A stretch of 61,726 bases of DNA, taken from Myxococcales bacterium (GTDB lineage: Bacteria > Myxococcota > UBA727 > JABDBI01). The notes under the pieces are model-generated. The model made no database searches. It was not told the origin of the DNA and saw only the letters and a program-made list of their open reading frames with translations. The DNA lies in assembly GCA_023248595.1 (NCBI GenBank), contig JAHFEG010000012.1, positions 1 to 61,726 of the forward strand, in the 5' to 3' direction. The translations under genes and the position numbers were made by a program. Below, piece by piece: positions 34,041 through 43,863 of the stretch. Every line of letters starts with the position of its first letter. The stretch's first letter is position 1.

Positions 34041-34739
34041 TTAATCCAATTCACGATTGAGCAAGTAAAGAACGAGACCTGTTGTGCCGACTATGGCGGC
34101 GCAGGCCAAGGAGACATCTGTTACGATGGCGTAGTTTCTCCAGGCAGCCGGCGTGGCATTGCTGGGATTTTGCTGAAATTCTTGTTTGGCAAAAAAAGCG
34201 CCAATGCCAAAGCCGATTCCAAGAGTAAGAGGCAGTGAAGAAGCGGCCATCAACCAAATGCCCGTTTGTCGCAGCTGTGTTCTTTTTTGGTTTTCCCAAA
34301 ATATTTTTTCTAAATTGTTTTGGGTGATTTGTTGAGGAAGATTGATAATATTTTTAAAAGTTTCATCGTCTATGCTCTTCTTTTTTTCTAGCAAAAGATG
34401 GGAGCAATGATCATAAAGTAAACTTGGTAATTTTAAGCCCTGACTGCCGCAAGTAGTGTCGTATTTTAGAGCCTCGGCAGTCTTGGTTTTTGCGGTATCC
34501 AAGTCATTCAAAAAGAAGTAAGTTGCGGCTTGGTAAAGAAAGACCTTTGCCAAAAGATTCTTCGTAGATGGGTTCTGATTTGTGACAAGTAGTTCTGCTT
34601 GGGCTGCTTCAAAGTGTTTAAGAGCGGCTTCTAAGTTTAAAATGTCGTATTCTTGTACGCCAAGTTCAAATCGGTTAGTCTGCGCAAAAACTGTTAAATG
34701 AACGCCAAAGAAGAACGTGAATGTGAAGATGCTTCGCAT
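34041..34739 (-). CDS. Exported TPR-like protein with two membrane segments
   Basis: A signal peptide (IFTFTFFFGVHLTVFAQ) is followed by about 130 residues of helical repeats (ALKHFEAAQAELL, AKVFLYQAATYFFL, DLDTAKTKTAEALKYD). Two hydrophobic segments follow (GIWLMAASSLPLTLGIGFGIGAFFA and VSLACAAIVGTTGLVLYLL). This layout is seen in myxobacterial proteins of unknown role. It may be co-transcribed with the lipoprotein gene downstream. Confidence 0.6.
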   Translation of the reverse strand: MRSIFTFTFFFGVHLTVFAQTNRFELGVQEYDILNLEAALKHFEAAQAELLVTNQNPSTKNLLAKVFLYQAATYFFLNDLDTAKTKTAEALKYDTTCGSQGLKLPSLLYDHCSHLLLEKKKSIDDETFKNIINLPQQITQNNLEKIFWENQKRTQLRQTGIWLMAASSLPLTLGIGFGIGAFFAKQEFQQNPSNATPAAWRNYAIVTDVSLACAAIVGTTGLVLYLLNRELD

Positions 34740-34794
34740 GTAGATGTTAACAAATCGGATCAGCGGACTGTTCCTTGTGTAATTGGATGTATCG

Positions 34795-36714
34795 ATGATA
34801 GCTATAACAAATTTGCAAAAAATGATGGGCCAGCGTGTCCTATTCGAAAATGTCTCATTTAATTTAAATCGCGGTGAGCGTTATGGTTTAGTGGGAGCGA
34901 ATGGTTCAGGCAAAACGACCTTGATACGGATTTTATCAGGAGAAGAACCCGCGAGCGATGGCCGAGTACATATTCCAAAAGACGTCACTTGGGGTGCGCT
35001 GAAACAAGATCAGTTCATGAACGATCATGAAATTATTATTGAATCAGTGATGAGCGGAGACAAGCTTGTTTATCAGGCCATGCTGGAGAGAGACAAGTTA
35101 TTGTCGACTGAAACTCCCGATGCGCATCGGCTTGATGAACTACTCGAAATTATTGGTCAGAATGATGGTTATACGCTGAAGTCGAGATCCGCAGAAATTT
35201 TGGTGGGTCTTGGTATTGAAATCTCAGTGCACGAACAGCCACTTTCTGCTTTGTCTGGTGGTTTTAAGCTGCGGGTTTTGTTTGCACAAGTTTTGATTTC
35301 TTCTCCCGACATGCTCATGCTCGATGAGCCAACCAATCACTTAGATATTGTGACCATTCGTTGGCTGGAAAAGTACCTGGTTAACTTTAAAGGCGCCGTT
35401 CTGGTTATTTCTCATGACAGAAGATTCTTAGACCGTGTTTGTACACATATACTTGATATCGATTATGGAACAGTCACCCCGTACACAGGTAATTATTCTG
35501 CGTTTGAAATATCAAAGCAATTGATACGTGCACAAAAAGAAGCAGAACTCGCGAACATACAAGCAGTCATTGCGCACAAGCAATCTTTTGTGGATAGATT
35601 CGGGGCGAAAGCAAGTAAGGCACGGCAAGCGCAAAGTCGCATCAAACAGATTGAGAAGATTGAAATACCTGAACTCAAAACCTCGAGTCGGCAATATCCC
35701 ACATTTCAATTTGTGCAAAAAAGACCAAGTGGACGAGAGATTTTAAAAGTAGAAGGGCTTTCTAAATCTTATGGGGATAAAAAAGTATTAAGCAATTTAA
35801 GCGTTGATATTCGCCGCGGTGATCGGGTTGCCATTATTGGTCCTAACGGAATTGGTAAATCAACACTGCTGAAAATATTGAACTCCCAGGTGAATGCTGA
35901 CGAAGGTAAATTTGTGTGGGGGCATGAAGCACAGCTCGGTTATTTTGCTCAAGATCATGATGCAGATATTAAAAAAACAAAGGGCACTGCGCAGCAATGG
36001 CTTTGGCAATTCTGCCCGGAACAAGCATTGGGATTTGTGCGTAGTTTTCTAGGGAGAGTTTTGTTTTCTGGAGACGACGCATTAAAATCTATTTCTCATC
36101 TTTCGGGAGGGGAGATCGCCCGATTGGATTTAGCCAGACTGATGATCTTGAAGCCCAACGTTTTAATCTTAGATGAGCCTACTAACCATTTAGATGTTGA
36201 AACCATTGAATCATTGGTGAGTGCGCTCAAAGCTTTCGAAGGAACTTTACTATTTGTTTCTCATGATCGTTGGTTTGTCTCGGAGTTGGCTACCCGAATT
36301 GTCGAAATTACTCCAAAGGGCGTGAGTGACTATAAAGGAACGTTTGAAGAATATTTATCTGCTTCTGGCGATGACCATTTAGATGCGCAGGCGCTGATCA
36401 AAAAATCTAAAAAAGAGCAAAATTGGGAATCGACCAATAAAGAAGATAGAAAAAAACAGTTTGTTGATAATAAGCAAAAACGATCAGATAAACGGAAAAT
36501 AGAAGTAGAGTTGGAAAAAGTAACGCAGCAAATTGCGCAACTCGAAAGTCGGCAAAAAGAAGTTGAGACTAAATTTTGTCTTCCAGATTTTTTTGAAAAA
36601 ACGCCAATTGCAGATGTTAAAAAATTGCAAAATGAGCAAGAACAGTTGTCTTCTCAATTACAAGACCTCGTTCAAAAATGGGAAGATTTAGAAAAGGCAT
36701 TGTTGGAAGAATAG
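34795..36714 (+). CDS. ABC-F ATPase (YbiT-like, ribosome-associated)
   Basis: Two ABC ATPase domains sit in tandem with no membrane part. Walker A motifs are GANGSGKTT (about 40) and GPNGIGKST (about 355). Signatures are LSGGFKLRVLFAQ and LSGGEIARLDLARL, and both Walker B sites end in DEPTNHLD. The linker ASKARQAQSRIKQIEKIEIPE is very close to E. coli YbiT. A C-terminal coiled-coil of about 90 residues (after residue 550) is more like Uup. ABC-F proteins bind the ribosomal E site. I start at the ATG at 34795; a TTG four codons upstream is possible. Confidence 0.88.
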   Translation: MIAITNLQKMMGQRVLFENVSFNLNRGERYGLVGANGSGKTTLIRILSGEEPASDGRVHIPKDVTWGALKQDQFMNDHEIIIESVMSGDKLVYQAMLERDKLLSTETPDAHRLDELLEIIGQNDGYTLKSRSAEILVGLGIEISVHEQPLSALSGGFKLRVLFAQVLISSPDMLMLDEPTNHLDIVTIRWLEKYLVNFKGAVLVISHDRRFLDRVCTHILDIDYGTVTPYTGNYSAFEISKQLIRAQKEAELANIQAVIAHKQSFVDRFGAKASKARQAQSRIKQIEKIEIPELKTSSRQYPTFQFVQKRPSGREILKVEGLSKSYGDKKVLSNLSVDIRRGDRVAIIGPNGIGKSTLLKILNSQVNADEGKFVWGHEAQLGYFAQDHDADIKKTKGTAQQWLWQFCPEQALGFVRSFLGRVLFSGDDALKSISHLSGGEIARLDLARLMILKPNVLILDEPTNHLDVETIESLVSALKAFEGTLLFVSHDRWFVSELATRIVEITPKGVSDYKGTFEEYLSASGDDHLDAQALIKKSKKEQNWESTNKEDRKKQFVDNKQKRSDKRKIEVELEKVTQQIAQLESRQKEVETKFCLPDFFEKTPIADVKKLQNEQEQLSSQLQDLVQKWEDLEKALLEE

Positions 36715-36808
36715 GACTCATCCTCCTGCTGTCTGATAGTATTCCGTAGATAAAATTGATTATGCATCCAATTCGGGAGTCTCTTTAATAAAATACGAGA
36801 GAGTTCAC

Positions 36809-37705
36809 ATGATGCATATGATTTTTGATCGCTATCACAAAGTTTTTATAAGTAGTATGGCGATATTGCTGGCTGTTTCATTGCTGTCTGCCTGCAATTA
36901 TTTTGAAGCACGGATGAGTGCCGATCGAGGTTATCGTTCGTACCTCAACAGGCAATTTGCTGAAGCAATCAAACATTATCAGCGTGCTATTGAGTTATCT
37001 CCATCAAATAGCGAGATCAGGCGCAACCTTGGGTATGCTCACTTGGGAGCTGCCAAAGAAACGACACTAAAAGCAGAAACAGATCGCCACTATCGACTTG
37101 CTATTGAGCATTTGGGTAAAGTGTTGGCAGAAGATCCAGATGATAAAGAATTGGCAGGCGTGATGCTTGATACTTGGACGCAGGCAGATCGACTCGATGA
37201 TGCCGCACGATTCTATCAGGCGCGGATGCATTCTTCTCCGGGGGACATAGAAACTTTGCGGCTGCTGGGCATGATAGAAATACGTCGAGGAAATTATCAG
37301 GCAGCGCTCGATACTTATGAAACAAGACACAAATTAATGCCGGATGACATGCAGCTTTATGCCTCGAAAGCTATTCTATGTTGGGAGTGGTTGCGCTCTG
37401 GTGGCTTAAATGATCCGACACAGGCCCTTCGTATTGCTAGTCTGGGACTAGATGCGGCCCTCGAAGTCGATCGCAAAGATCCCAAGCATCCGTCAGCTTT
37501 GGTCTACGCGGGTTTACTGCTAAGGGAACGTGCGACGCGTCAGGTTAACCAAGATGAAGCTCAAAAAGATTTGTTAGCAGCGCAACGTTATTTGGAAAAA
37601 TTAAGATCAAGAAAGCCGTCGACCGAAACATTAAATACTAAGAATTCTATAAAAAGCACTTCAATTTACCAAGTAGAAGATTTGGGTAAAGAAGCACATG
37701 TTTGA
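36809..37705 (+). CDS. TPR lipoprotein of the TonB cluster
   Basis: The signal ends in a lipobox (SLLSAC, Cys at about 29). The mature protein carries at least four tetratricopeptide-like repeats (FAEAIKHYQRAIELSPSN, YRLAIEHLGKVLAEDPDD, DDAARFYQARMHSSPGD, YQAALDTYETRHKLMPDD). It likely scaffolds the envelope complex. Its stop overlaps the tonB start by 8 bases, so it is the first gene of the TonB operon. Confidence 0.75.
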   Translation: MMHMIFDRYHKVFISSMAILLAVSLLSACNYFEARMSADRGYRSYLNRQFAEAIKHYQRAIELSPSNSEIRRNLGYAHLGAAKETTLKAETDRHYRLAIEHLGKVLAEDPDDKELAGVMLDTWTQADRLDDAARFYQARMHSSPGDIETLRLLGMIEIRRGNYQAALDTYETRHKLMPDDMQLYASKAILCWEWLRSGGLNDPTQALRIASLGLDAALEVDRKDPKHPSALVYAGLLLRERATRQVNQDEAQKDLLAAQRYLEKLRSRKPSTETLNTKNSIKSTSIYQVEDLGKEAHV

Positions 37706-38366
37706 CTCTTATTTTTCTCATCAGACCTCGTATATAAAAACTGTCTCTAAACCTATTTCCTTTTCTCTTCTGATGCATGCTGCCTTGATCTTAATGGTAC
37801 TTGCGGCGCCACTAATTGTAATCAAGCAGTTGCCTCCCCCTGTTTTGCCTGTCGAAATTTTTGATTCAGCGCCTCCACCTCCACCGCCTCCACCTGGCGG
37901 AAGCGCACAGACAAAACCAAAAGAAGAAGTGAAGCCTAAAGAACAAAATGAATTGAAAGAACCAGACAAGGTTCCTCAAGAGTTACCCAAGCCCGAGGAC
38001 AAACCGAAAATCGAAGGTGGCATGGAAGGCGGCGTCGAAGGCGGTGTCATTGGCGGAGTTGTAGGAGGTGTCTTATCAGACATTCCTGCCAAGGTACTGG
38101 TAAGGCCTCAGCAAAAACTTGCCGGAGATGCCCCTGTGTTCCCGGCAGAGGCTCGAGCTCAAGGGCTTTCGGCGACCATTGCTGCTCGCGTGTGTATTTC
38201 CGATAAAGGCTATGTGACCAGCGCAAAAATATTGCGGGGTTCACCGGTATTTAATGCTGCAGTTGAGAGAGCGGTCATGAAATGGCGCTATGAACCTTAT
38301 GTCGCGGGAAGCACAGCGGTGCCAGCCTGTTTCCCTGTTTATTTTAACTTTAACCTGAAGGGGTAA
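37698..38366 (+). CDS. tonB: TonB-family energy transducer
   Basis: TonB links the ExbB/ExbD motor to outer-membrane receptors. One N-terminal membrane anchor (LLMHAALILMVLAAPLIVI) is followed by a Pro-rich region with eight consecutive prolines, a Lys/Glu/Pro spacer, a Gly/Val repeat, and the C-terminal TonB fold from about 140 (FPAEARAQGLSATIAARVCI, GSPVFNAAVERAVMKWRYEP). It is 222 residues. It is followed 2 bases later by exbB. Confidence 0.93.
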   Translation: MFDSYFSHQTSYIKTVSKPISFSLLMHAALILMVLAAPLIVIKQLPPPVLPVEIFDSAPPPPPPPPGGSAQTKPKEEVKPKEQNELKEPDKVPQELPKPEDKPKIEGGMEGGVEGGVIGGVVGGVLSDIPAKVLVRPQQKLAGDAPVFPAEARAQGLSATIAARVCISDKGYVTSAKILRGSPVFNAAVERAVMKWRYEPYVAGSTAVPACFPVYFNFNLKG

Positions 38367-38368
38367 TT

Positions 38369-39046
38369 ATGGGATTTAGTTTGGTTGAAATGTGGAGCGC
38401 GATGGGGTTCTCGGCAAGAGTTGTCGTTTTCATTTTACTGGGAATGTCAATTTACGTCGTGGGTGTTAGCATTGAACGTTGGCGCTATTTTAACAAAGGC
38501 CGCAAAGTAGCGCATTTGCTGGTGACGGCTTTGCGTGAATTATTACAAAAAGAAGGCGGCAACTCTCTTTTAAAAGCACAGGAAATCGCCAAAGCACATG
38601 CAGATACTCCGCTGGCCAGTGTTGTGGAAGCAGCCTCGGGTGCATTTATGCGCAAGTCAAATCAACTGGATGCACTTGATTTAGTTGTCGGTATTAATCG
38701 TGCCGTGGAGCGCTCAATAGAACGCCAAACGGATGTACTCAAAAAAGGCTTGGGTGGTTTAGCGACCATTGCTTCGACGGCGCCATTCGTTGGTTTATTT
38801 GGGACCGTGCTTGGTATTATTAACGCCTTTCATTCGATGTCGAAAACGGGCTCTGGTGGTTTATCAACAGTCAGTGCAGGTATTTCAGAAGCTTTGGTCG
38901 TGACAGCATTTGGTCTTCTCGTCGCAATTCCTGCTGTTGCTCTTTATAATTATTTTAGTGGCACTGTGGACAAATTGGTCGTCGATATGGACGAAGTCGC
39001 TTCTGAAATGGTGGAAGCGGTCGTTTTAAGTGGCAACAAAGGTTGA
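38369..39046 (+). CDS. exbB: ExbB/TolQ-family proton channel protein
   Basis: This is the MotA/TolQ/ExbB channel subunit. There are three membrane segments: near residues 15-35 (VVVFILLGMSIYVVGVSI), then about 130-155 (IASTAPFVGLFGTVLGIINAF, the family signature) and about 165-190 (ISEALVVTAFGLLVAIPAVALYNYF). At 225 residues it is standard. It converts the proton gradient into motion of ExbD/TonB. Confidence 0.95.
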   Translation: MGFSLVEMWSAMGFSARVVVFILLGMSIYVVGVSIERWRYFNKGRKVAHLLVTALRELLQKEGGNSLLKAQEIAKAHADTPLASVVEAASGAFMRKSNQLDALDLVVGINRAVERSIERQTDVLKKGLGGLATIASTAPFVGLFGTVLGIINAFHSMSKTGSGGLSTVSAGISEALVVTAFGLLVAIPAVALYNYFSGTVDKLVVDMDEVASEMVEAVVLSGNKG

Positions 39047-39051
39047 CACGG

Positions 39052-39516
39052 ATGAACGCAAAAATTTTAAGAAGACTAGAAATGATTGATACGGATGGTC
39101 GTAAGAAGCGGATCAAGGGTAAAAAAAATGGGCCCGATGCTGCTATCAACATTACGCCTTTAGTCGATGTCGTTTTAGTGCTTTTGATTATTTTTATGGT
39201 GGTAACTCCTCTTTTAAGCGAAGGGCTAGAATTGCCAAAAGCGCTTGATCCTAAAAAGCTAAATGCCATGGGTGAAGATTTAAAAATTAATGTGAAACGC
39301 TCTGGACAAATTTATTTTGGCAAAGCGTTAGTTGAAGAAAAAGACCTGAAGAAAAAGCTTGAAGAAGAGCTCAGTAAAAATCCTTTTCGCCCGGTCTATT
39401 TGTCAGCAGATAAAAGTCTGCAGTTCTCCAATATCCGTACCATCTTAACTGCTCTTCGAGATGTAGGTGTTTCTGAAGCCGGTTTTGTGAGCTCAATTTC
39501 TGACGAGGAACCCTAA
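39052..39516 (+). CDS. exbD: ExbD-family protein (first copy)
   Basis: ExbD/TolR proteins have one membrane helix bearing an essential Asp. Here it is NITPLVDVVLVLLIIFMV with Asp in VDVV, followed by a periplasmic domain of about 90 residues. The ATG at 39052 has AAGG upstream; the TTG at 39043 overlapping the exbB stop is an alternative. The cytosolic N-terminus is unusually long and basic (about 30 residues). Confidence 0.93.
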   Translation: MNAKILRRLEMIDTDGRKKRIKGKKNGPDAAINITPLVDVVLVLLIIFMVVTPLLSEGLELPKALDPKKLNAMGEDLKINVKRSGQIYFGKALVEEKDLKKKLEEELSKNPFRPVYLSADKSLQFSNIRTILTALRDVGVSEAGFVSSISDEEP

Positions 39517-39518
39517 AT

Positions 39519-39956
39519 ATGGCAGCATCTGTTGGTGGTAAAAAAGGATCAGCGAAAGCAGAAATTAATATCACTCCACTGGTAGACGTGGTGCTGGTCT
39601 TGCTGATTATTTTTATGGTCATCAGCCCAGGAGATGCGACTTATATTCCAGATGCAATTCCCAAACCTGCCGAACTTGAAGACAGCGTGGTATTAAGCAG
39701 CGAGCAGTTGATTTTAGAATTATTTGCCGATGGATCTGCACTTTTAAATCAAAAATCAGTGACGAGGAGAGAATTTTCCAAACAAATTCGTGAGTTGATG
39801 GAACAAAGGAGTGACAAGAAATTATTTGTCGCTGCTGAAAATGAACTTCCTTATGGTGAAGTGGTGAGTTGGATGGGTCAAGCAAGAAGTGTGGGTGTGT
39901 CGACGGTGGCTTTGCAATTAAAAGAACTAATACCAGCTCAAGGTGAAGTAAAATGA
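39519..39956 (+). CDS. exbD: ExbD-family protein (second copy)
   Basis: A second ExbD of 145 residues with the same core NITPLVDVVLVLLIIFMV but a different periplasmic domain. Paired, non-identical ExbD proteins next to one ExbB are seen in several Gram-negative groups and suggest a heteromeric motor. It starts 2 bases after the first copy and its stop overlaps the next gene by 4 bases. Confidence 0.93.
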   Translation: MAASVGGKKGSAKAEINITPLVDVVLVLLIIFMVISPGDATYIPDAIPKPAELEDSVVLSSEQLILELFADGSALLNQKSVTRREFSKQIRELMEQRSDKKLFVAAENELPYGEVVSWMGQARSVGVSTVALQLKELIPAQGEVK

Positions 39957-40582
39957 AAAGAATAGTATTAACCAGTTTTTTATCTCTATTCTTGCTGCAG
40001 TGTGCCGGTGCGGGCACTTTATCTGAATCCAGGTTAGTCGGTGCAGGTTTCGGCGATGGTGATTCACCACAGGTCCTTAAAGAAGTACTGCAATTGGAGC
40101 CGGCTGATATCGATACAGCCGAAAAACTTGCTGAACAGATTAAAACGCTTAAAGATTCTTCAAAAATGCCAATTAGTGGCTCCTTCGTTATCTTAAGCTT
40201 CTCTCAAATTCTCGATGGAGATTTAATCGAAACAATTGAAACTAATCATAGTGTCGGTCGAGAAGCTTATAAAAATAAAATCCCCGTGGTGACTGGTTAC
40301 AAACAGGTTCCTGGCATCGTTAAAATTGAAGCAAGCGTTGACGGTACTGCTTGGGATATGGTGGACGTCAATACTTACATTGTTTCTTACAGAGCTGAAG
40401 GTGGCTTCGTTCCAATGCCTGATGTGCCAGTTTATTTAAATCCAGCACCTGCAATTCGCATTGATCTTGTCGCTAAAAAAGATTGGCCTAAAGGTTTCAT
40501 TAAGATCACGCTGACTGATAAGTTTAAAAATAAAGATGGGACTGGAGTTTTAGCGCATCTTCTCCTTAAGACAGATTCATAA
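39953..40582 (+). CDS. Lipoprotein of the TonB cluster
   Basis: No family recognised. The N-terminus (VLTSFLSLFLLQCAGAG) has a lipobox-like LLQC. The mature 190 residues are rich in beta-type sequence (VVTGYKQVPGIVKIEASVDG, MVDVNTYIVSYRAEGGFVPM). It ends 59 bases before the TonB-dependent receptor and is coupled to exbD. It probably serves as an accessory of the transport system. Confidence 0.6.
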   Translation: MKRIVLTSFLSLFLLQCAGAGTLSESRLVGAGFGDGDSPQVLKEVLQLEPADIDTAEKLAEQIKTLKDSSKMPISGSFVILSFSQILDGDLIETIETNHSVGREAYKNKIPVVTGYKQVPGIVKIEASVDGTAWDMVDVNTYIVSYRAEGGFVPMPDVPVYLNPAPAIRIDLVAKKDWPKGFIKITLTDKFKNKDGTGVLAHLLLKTDS

Positions 40583-40641
40583 AAAAAACCGAAAAATATG
40601 TAGGCGTTTGAAGTAAAATTTCCGAGAGAAAGAGGCAAAGC

Positions 40642-43600
40642 ATGCGTTTGATAAGAGTCTTTTTGATGGCAAGTTTATTTTCAACCATGGTCTTTGCCGG
40701 GACGACAGGAAATGTTCGTGGCGTCGTAACAGAAACGGATAAAAAAGAACCGATGGGTGGCGTGACTGTCGTAGCGACGTCGACTGTCATGCAAGGTGAA
40801 GTGGCGGCTTTAACTGACGAAGCTGGCTTGTACACCATGAGCAATCTGCCACCAGGAACTTATACCATCACTGCCATGTTTGCTGGCGTCGTGAGTGAGC
40901 GTACTGGTGTTGTTGTCAGCGTCGATCGCACTGTTAATATTAACATGGGTATTTCCATGTCAGCAGCTGCTGGTGAAGTTTATACCATCAATGAAAAAGC
41001 TCCCAATATCGACGTGGCATCTAGTACTATTGGTGTAACGGTTACCAAGGAGTATATTGAAAATGTTCCCATGGGTCGAGATAGGAATTTTGATAATGCC
41101 ATGAAAGTTCTGCCAACCTCAGGTGGAGATGCTTACGGTACTGCTGTGGGCGGTGCGACTTCTCCTGAAAATACCTATGTCATCGACGGATTAAATACCA
41201 CAGATCCGTCTACTGGTTTATTGGGGACCAGACTTGTCCTCGAATTTATCGATCAATTCGATATTAAAGAAGGCGGCTACGGACCTGAATTTGGGCGTGC
41301 TACCGGTGGTTTTGTTAACGCAGTGACCAAGAGCGGAAGCAATGAATTTCATGGCAGTGTTTTTACTTATTGGCGTCCTCGTTTCTTGCAAGTAATTCCC
41401 AAGACAGTCCAGCGTGCCACTGAGTCTCTAGTGAGTCGTAATCGGTTGTATAACTATTTAAATGTTGGATTTGAATTTGGTGGACCAATCATCAAAGATA
41501 AATTGTGGTTTCACGTCGGTTATTCTCCTGAAATTCAAAACGACGAATGGATTCGAGAAGTCAGGCCTGTGATTGACGTGGTTGATGACAATCTAGTCAT
41601 GAGCGACAAAGCTGCGTTTAGAGACAGTTATGATTCATTGGCTCAATCGCATCAATATACGCTCAAATTAACCCATGCTATCAATAACAATAATCGTCAC
41701 AGCTTGGGTATTCGAGGAGCACCGACGTTATTTAGCGGAGCTGTGACCAATCCGTTTGATTCTGATTCGCCTTCTCGCGCTATGAACGGTGGGCCAGAAA
41801 CATTTCAATTTCAGCAAACCAGCGGCAATTTTGTTTCAGGGGTTTATAATTTTGCAGGCAAATACTTTAACGATAAGTTTAAAGTCGATGCTTACTTGGG
41901 AACCCATTATCAAAAAAACATTTATAATCCGTTAGGGTTAGCTAGTAATCTTGATAAAGCCAGAATTAACCACGTCTATCAAGGAAGTTCTTATCTTGGT
42001 CTCGATACAGTTTGGAGTAAATTTGCTCCTGAGAGCGCAGGCATTCCTGCTGGATGCACGGGCGAATTCTCTGCCGGAATTCCTAAATGTCCAACTCAAA
42101 ATTATTCAAGAAATGGTTTTGGTAATTGGGCTGATTTTAGTCTCTTTCGTTTTGCAGAAAAAGTTATGTTCACCAACCTTTTTGAAGTTGCTGGGTTGCA
42201 TCAGTTTAAATATGGCGTTGACTTAGAGCAGCTTCAAGCGCATCGCCGGCATGGTTATACTGGCGAGAAAAAAGGAGAAACGGGCGAAAGCTTCCGAGGT
42301 TCTTTTCAAGATTTCAAAGACCAAGGTTATTTCACGGGCAACCAATATACCGTGGTGGGACAAGGCGTTGTCGATCAGATTCAATCGACAGCGCAGACAC
42401 TGAACTGGGGCGCCTTTGTGGGCGATAGCTGGAATCCGACACCCAACTTGGTTTTGAACTACGGTCTTCGCTGGGAAGGACAAGATTTCTTTGGTGTCAA
42501 GAGCCCGGCAGAATGGAATCAGCTAGCACACAAATTTGCTATTTGGGATAACTGGGCACCTCGAGCGGGTCTAGTTTGGGATATTATGGGTAACGGTAAA
42601 AGCGCTATCCGTATGAACTACGGTCGTTTTTACGAGGCCATTCCCATGGATATAAATGAGCGCGCCTTCGGTGGCGAGGGTAGCAAGATTGGATTTTGGA
42701 AACGCGACAATTGTTATGAAAATGGTAATATTGATAGCAAGACTAAAATTGGCTCTGGTAGAAAATTGGAACCATTAGAAGTAACTAATCCCGCCAAACA
42801 ATGTGAAGCCATACGGAGCAGTTCGCTGGGTGGCGAAGATTCCATTGTGGCACCAGGAATTAAAGGACAATACTCCGACGAATTTGTGCTCAGTGCAGAC
42901 GTAGAACCGGTACCGTCATGGGTATTTGGTGTCGCCGGCGTTTATCGCTATATGGGACGTGTTATCGAAGATATGTCCGTTGATGGTGGCAATACTTATA
43001 TGTTCGCCAATCCTGGAGAGTACGACGTCAATTCAATGTATCAGTTACGTCAACAAATGTTGCACGAAAAGGATCCTGTAAAAAGTGCGCAGCTTGGAAA
43101 GTTGATTAATTTACTACCACGTGTCAACGAATTTCCGAAACCTGTGCGAGACCTTTGGCAGTTACAGTTTCGCGTCGACAAAAAAGTGTCGGAACATTTC
43201 ATGATGCTGGCTACTTATGTGGTGTCCTGGGCTTGGGGAAATTATCCGGGTTTGTTTTCAGCAAACAATGGCCAACTCGATCCAAACTTAACCAGTCAAT
43301 TTGATTTGCCACAGCTTTTACTTAACCGCATGGGATATTTGCCGCAAGACAGACGACATCGCATGAAGGTCAGCGGTTTCTATAAAGCTTCACTGAAAGA
43401 TTACGGCGTCAATGTGCCTTTGTTCTTCGATATTGGTGTGTCAGGATACGTGCAAAGCGGATCACCGTACGAAGCGTTGGGTCGAGATACTGTTTACGGT
43501 GCCGATGAAATCTTTATTTTACCTCGTGGTGCAGGTGGACGTACGCCGTGGACATGGGGAGCGGATTTAAATATTGGCATTGGTTATCATATTACAGAAG

Positions 43601-43839
43601 GCGTGACGGCGGAAATTTTTGCAGCGCTGTATAACATCACCAACAACCAAGCACCCGTCGCTTATGACGATTCCTATACTTACGACAACGTAAGACCGAT
43701 TGAAGGCGGAACTTTTGATCAGTTGAAACATGCACGTAACTTAAAAGGTAATCCGATTAAGGTGAATCCGAACTACGGGAATGCCATTGCCTATCAGGCG
43801 CCATTTGGTGCGCAGCTTGGATTTCGCTTAAAGTTTTAG
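40642..43839 (+). CDS. TonB-dependent outer-membrane receptor with CarboxypepD_reg domain
   Basis: A signal peptide ending VFAG is followed by a carboxypeptidase regulatory-like Ig domain (about 22-110: GNVRGVVTETDKKEPMGGVTVVATS). The plug comes next (about 120-230: NAMKVLPTSGGDAYGTAVGG, ENTYVIDGLNTTDP, GGYGPEFGRATGGFVNAVTK), then a long beta-barrel ending in the aromatic GAQLGFRLKF, as required for BAM-mediated assembly. At 1065 residues it is typical of the Oar/SusC-like group in myxobacteria. The substrate is unknown; the neighbouring deacetylase suggests a glycan or peptide. Confidence 0.93.
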   Translation: MRLIRVFLMASLFSTMVFAGTTGNVRGVVTETDKKEPMGGVTVVATSTVMQGEVAALTDEAGLYTMSNLPPGTYTITAMFAGVVSERTGVVVSVDRTVNINMGISMSAAAGEVYTINEKAPNIDVASSTIGVTVTKEYIENVPMGRDRNFDNAMKVLPTSGGDAYGTAVGGATSPENTYVIDGLNTTDPSTGLLGTRLVLEFIDQFDIKEGGYGPEFGRATGGFVNAVTKSGSNEFHGSVFTYWRPRFLQVIPKTVQRATESLVSRNRLYNYLNVGFEFGGPIIKDKLWFHVGYSPEIQNDEWIREVRPVIDVVDDNLVMSDKAAFRDSYDSLAQSHQYTLKLTHAINNNNRHSLGIRGAPTLFSGAVTNPFDSDSPSRAMNGGPETFQFQQTSGNFVSGVYNFAGKYFNDKFKVDAYLGTHYQKNIYNPLGLASNLDKARINHVYQGSSYLGLDTVWSKFAPESAGIPAGCTGEFSAGIPKCPTQNYSRNGFGNWADFSLFRFAEKVMFTNLFEVAGLHQFKYGVDLEQLQAHRRHGYTGEKKGETGESFRGSFQDFKDQGYFTGNQYTVVGQGVVDQIQSTAQTLNWGAFVGDSWNPTPNLVLNYGLRWEGQDFFGVKSPAEWNQLAHKFAIWDNWAPRAGLVWDIMGNGKSAIRMNYGRFYEAIPMDINERAFGGEGSKIGFWKRDNCYENGNIDSKTKIGSGRKLEPLEVTNPAKQCEAIRSSSLGGEDSIVAPGIKGQYSDEFVLSADVEPVPSWVFGVAGVYRYMGRVIEDMSVDGGNTYMFANPGEYDVNSMYQLRQQMLHEKDPVKSAQLGKLINLLPRVNEFPKPVRDLWQLQFRVDKKVSEHFMMLATYVVSWAWGNYPGLFSANNGQLDPNLTSQFDLPQLLLNRMGYLPQDRRHRMKVSGFYKASLKDYGVNVPLFFDIGVSGYVQSGSPYEALGRDTVYGADEIFILPRGAGGRTPWTWGADLNIGIGYHITEGVTAEIFAALYNITNNQAPVAYDDSYTYDNVRPIEGGTFDQLKHARNLKGNPIKVNPNYGNAIAYQAPFGAQLGFRLKF

Positions 43840-43863
43840 TGGTTGATTGATGAGGAAATTTGA

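Noticed and set aside
42040-42480. Alternative-frame ORFs inside the TonB-dependent receptor
   Set aside because: They are shadows; the long receptor frame is uninterrupted and well matched to its family.
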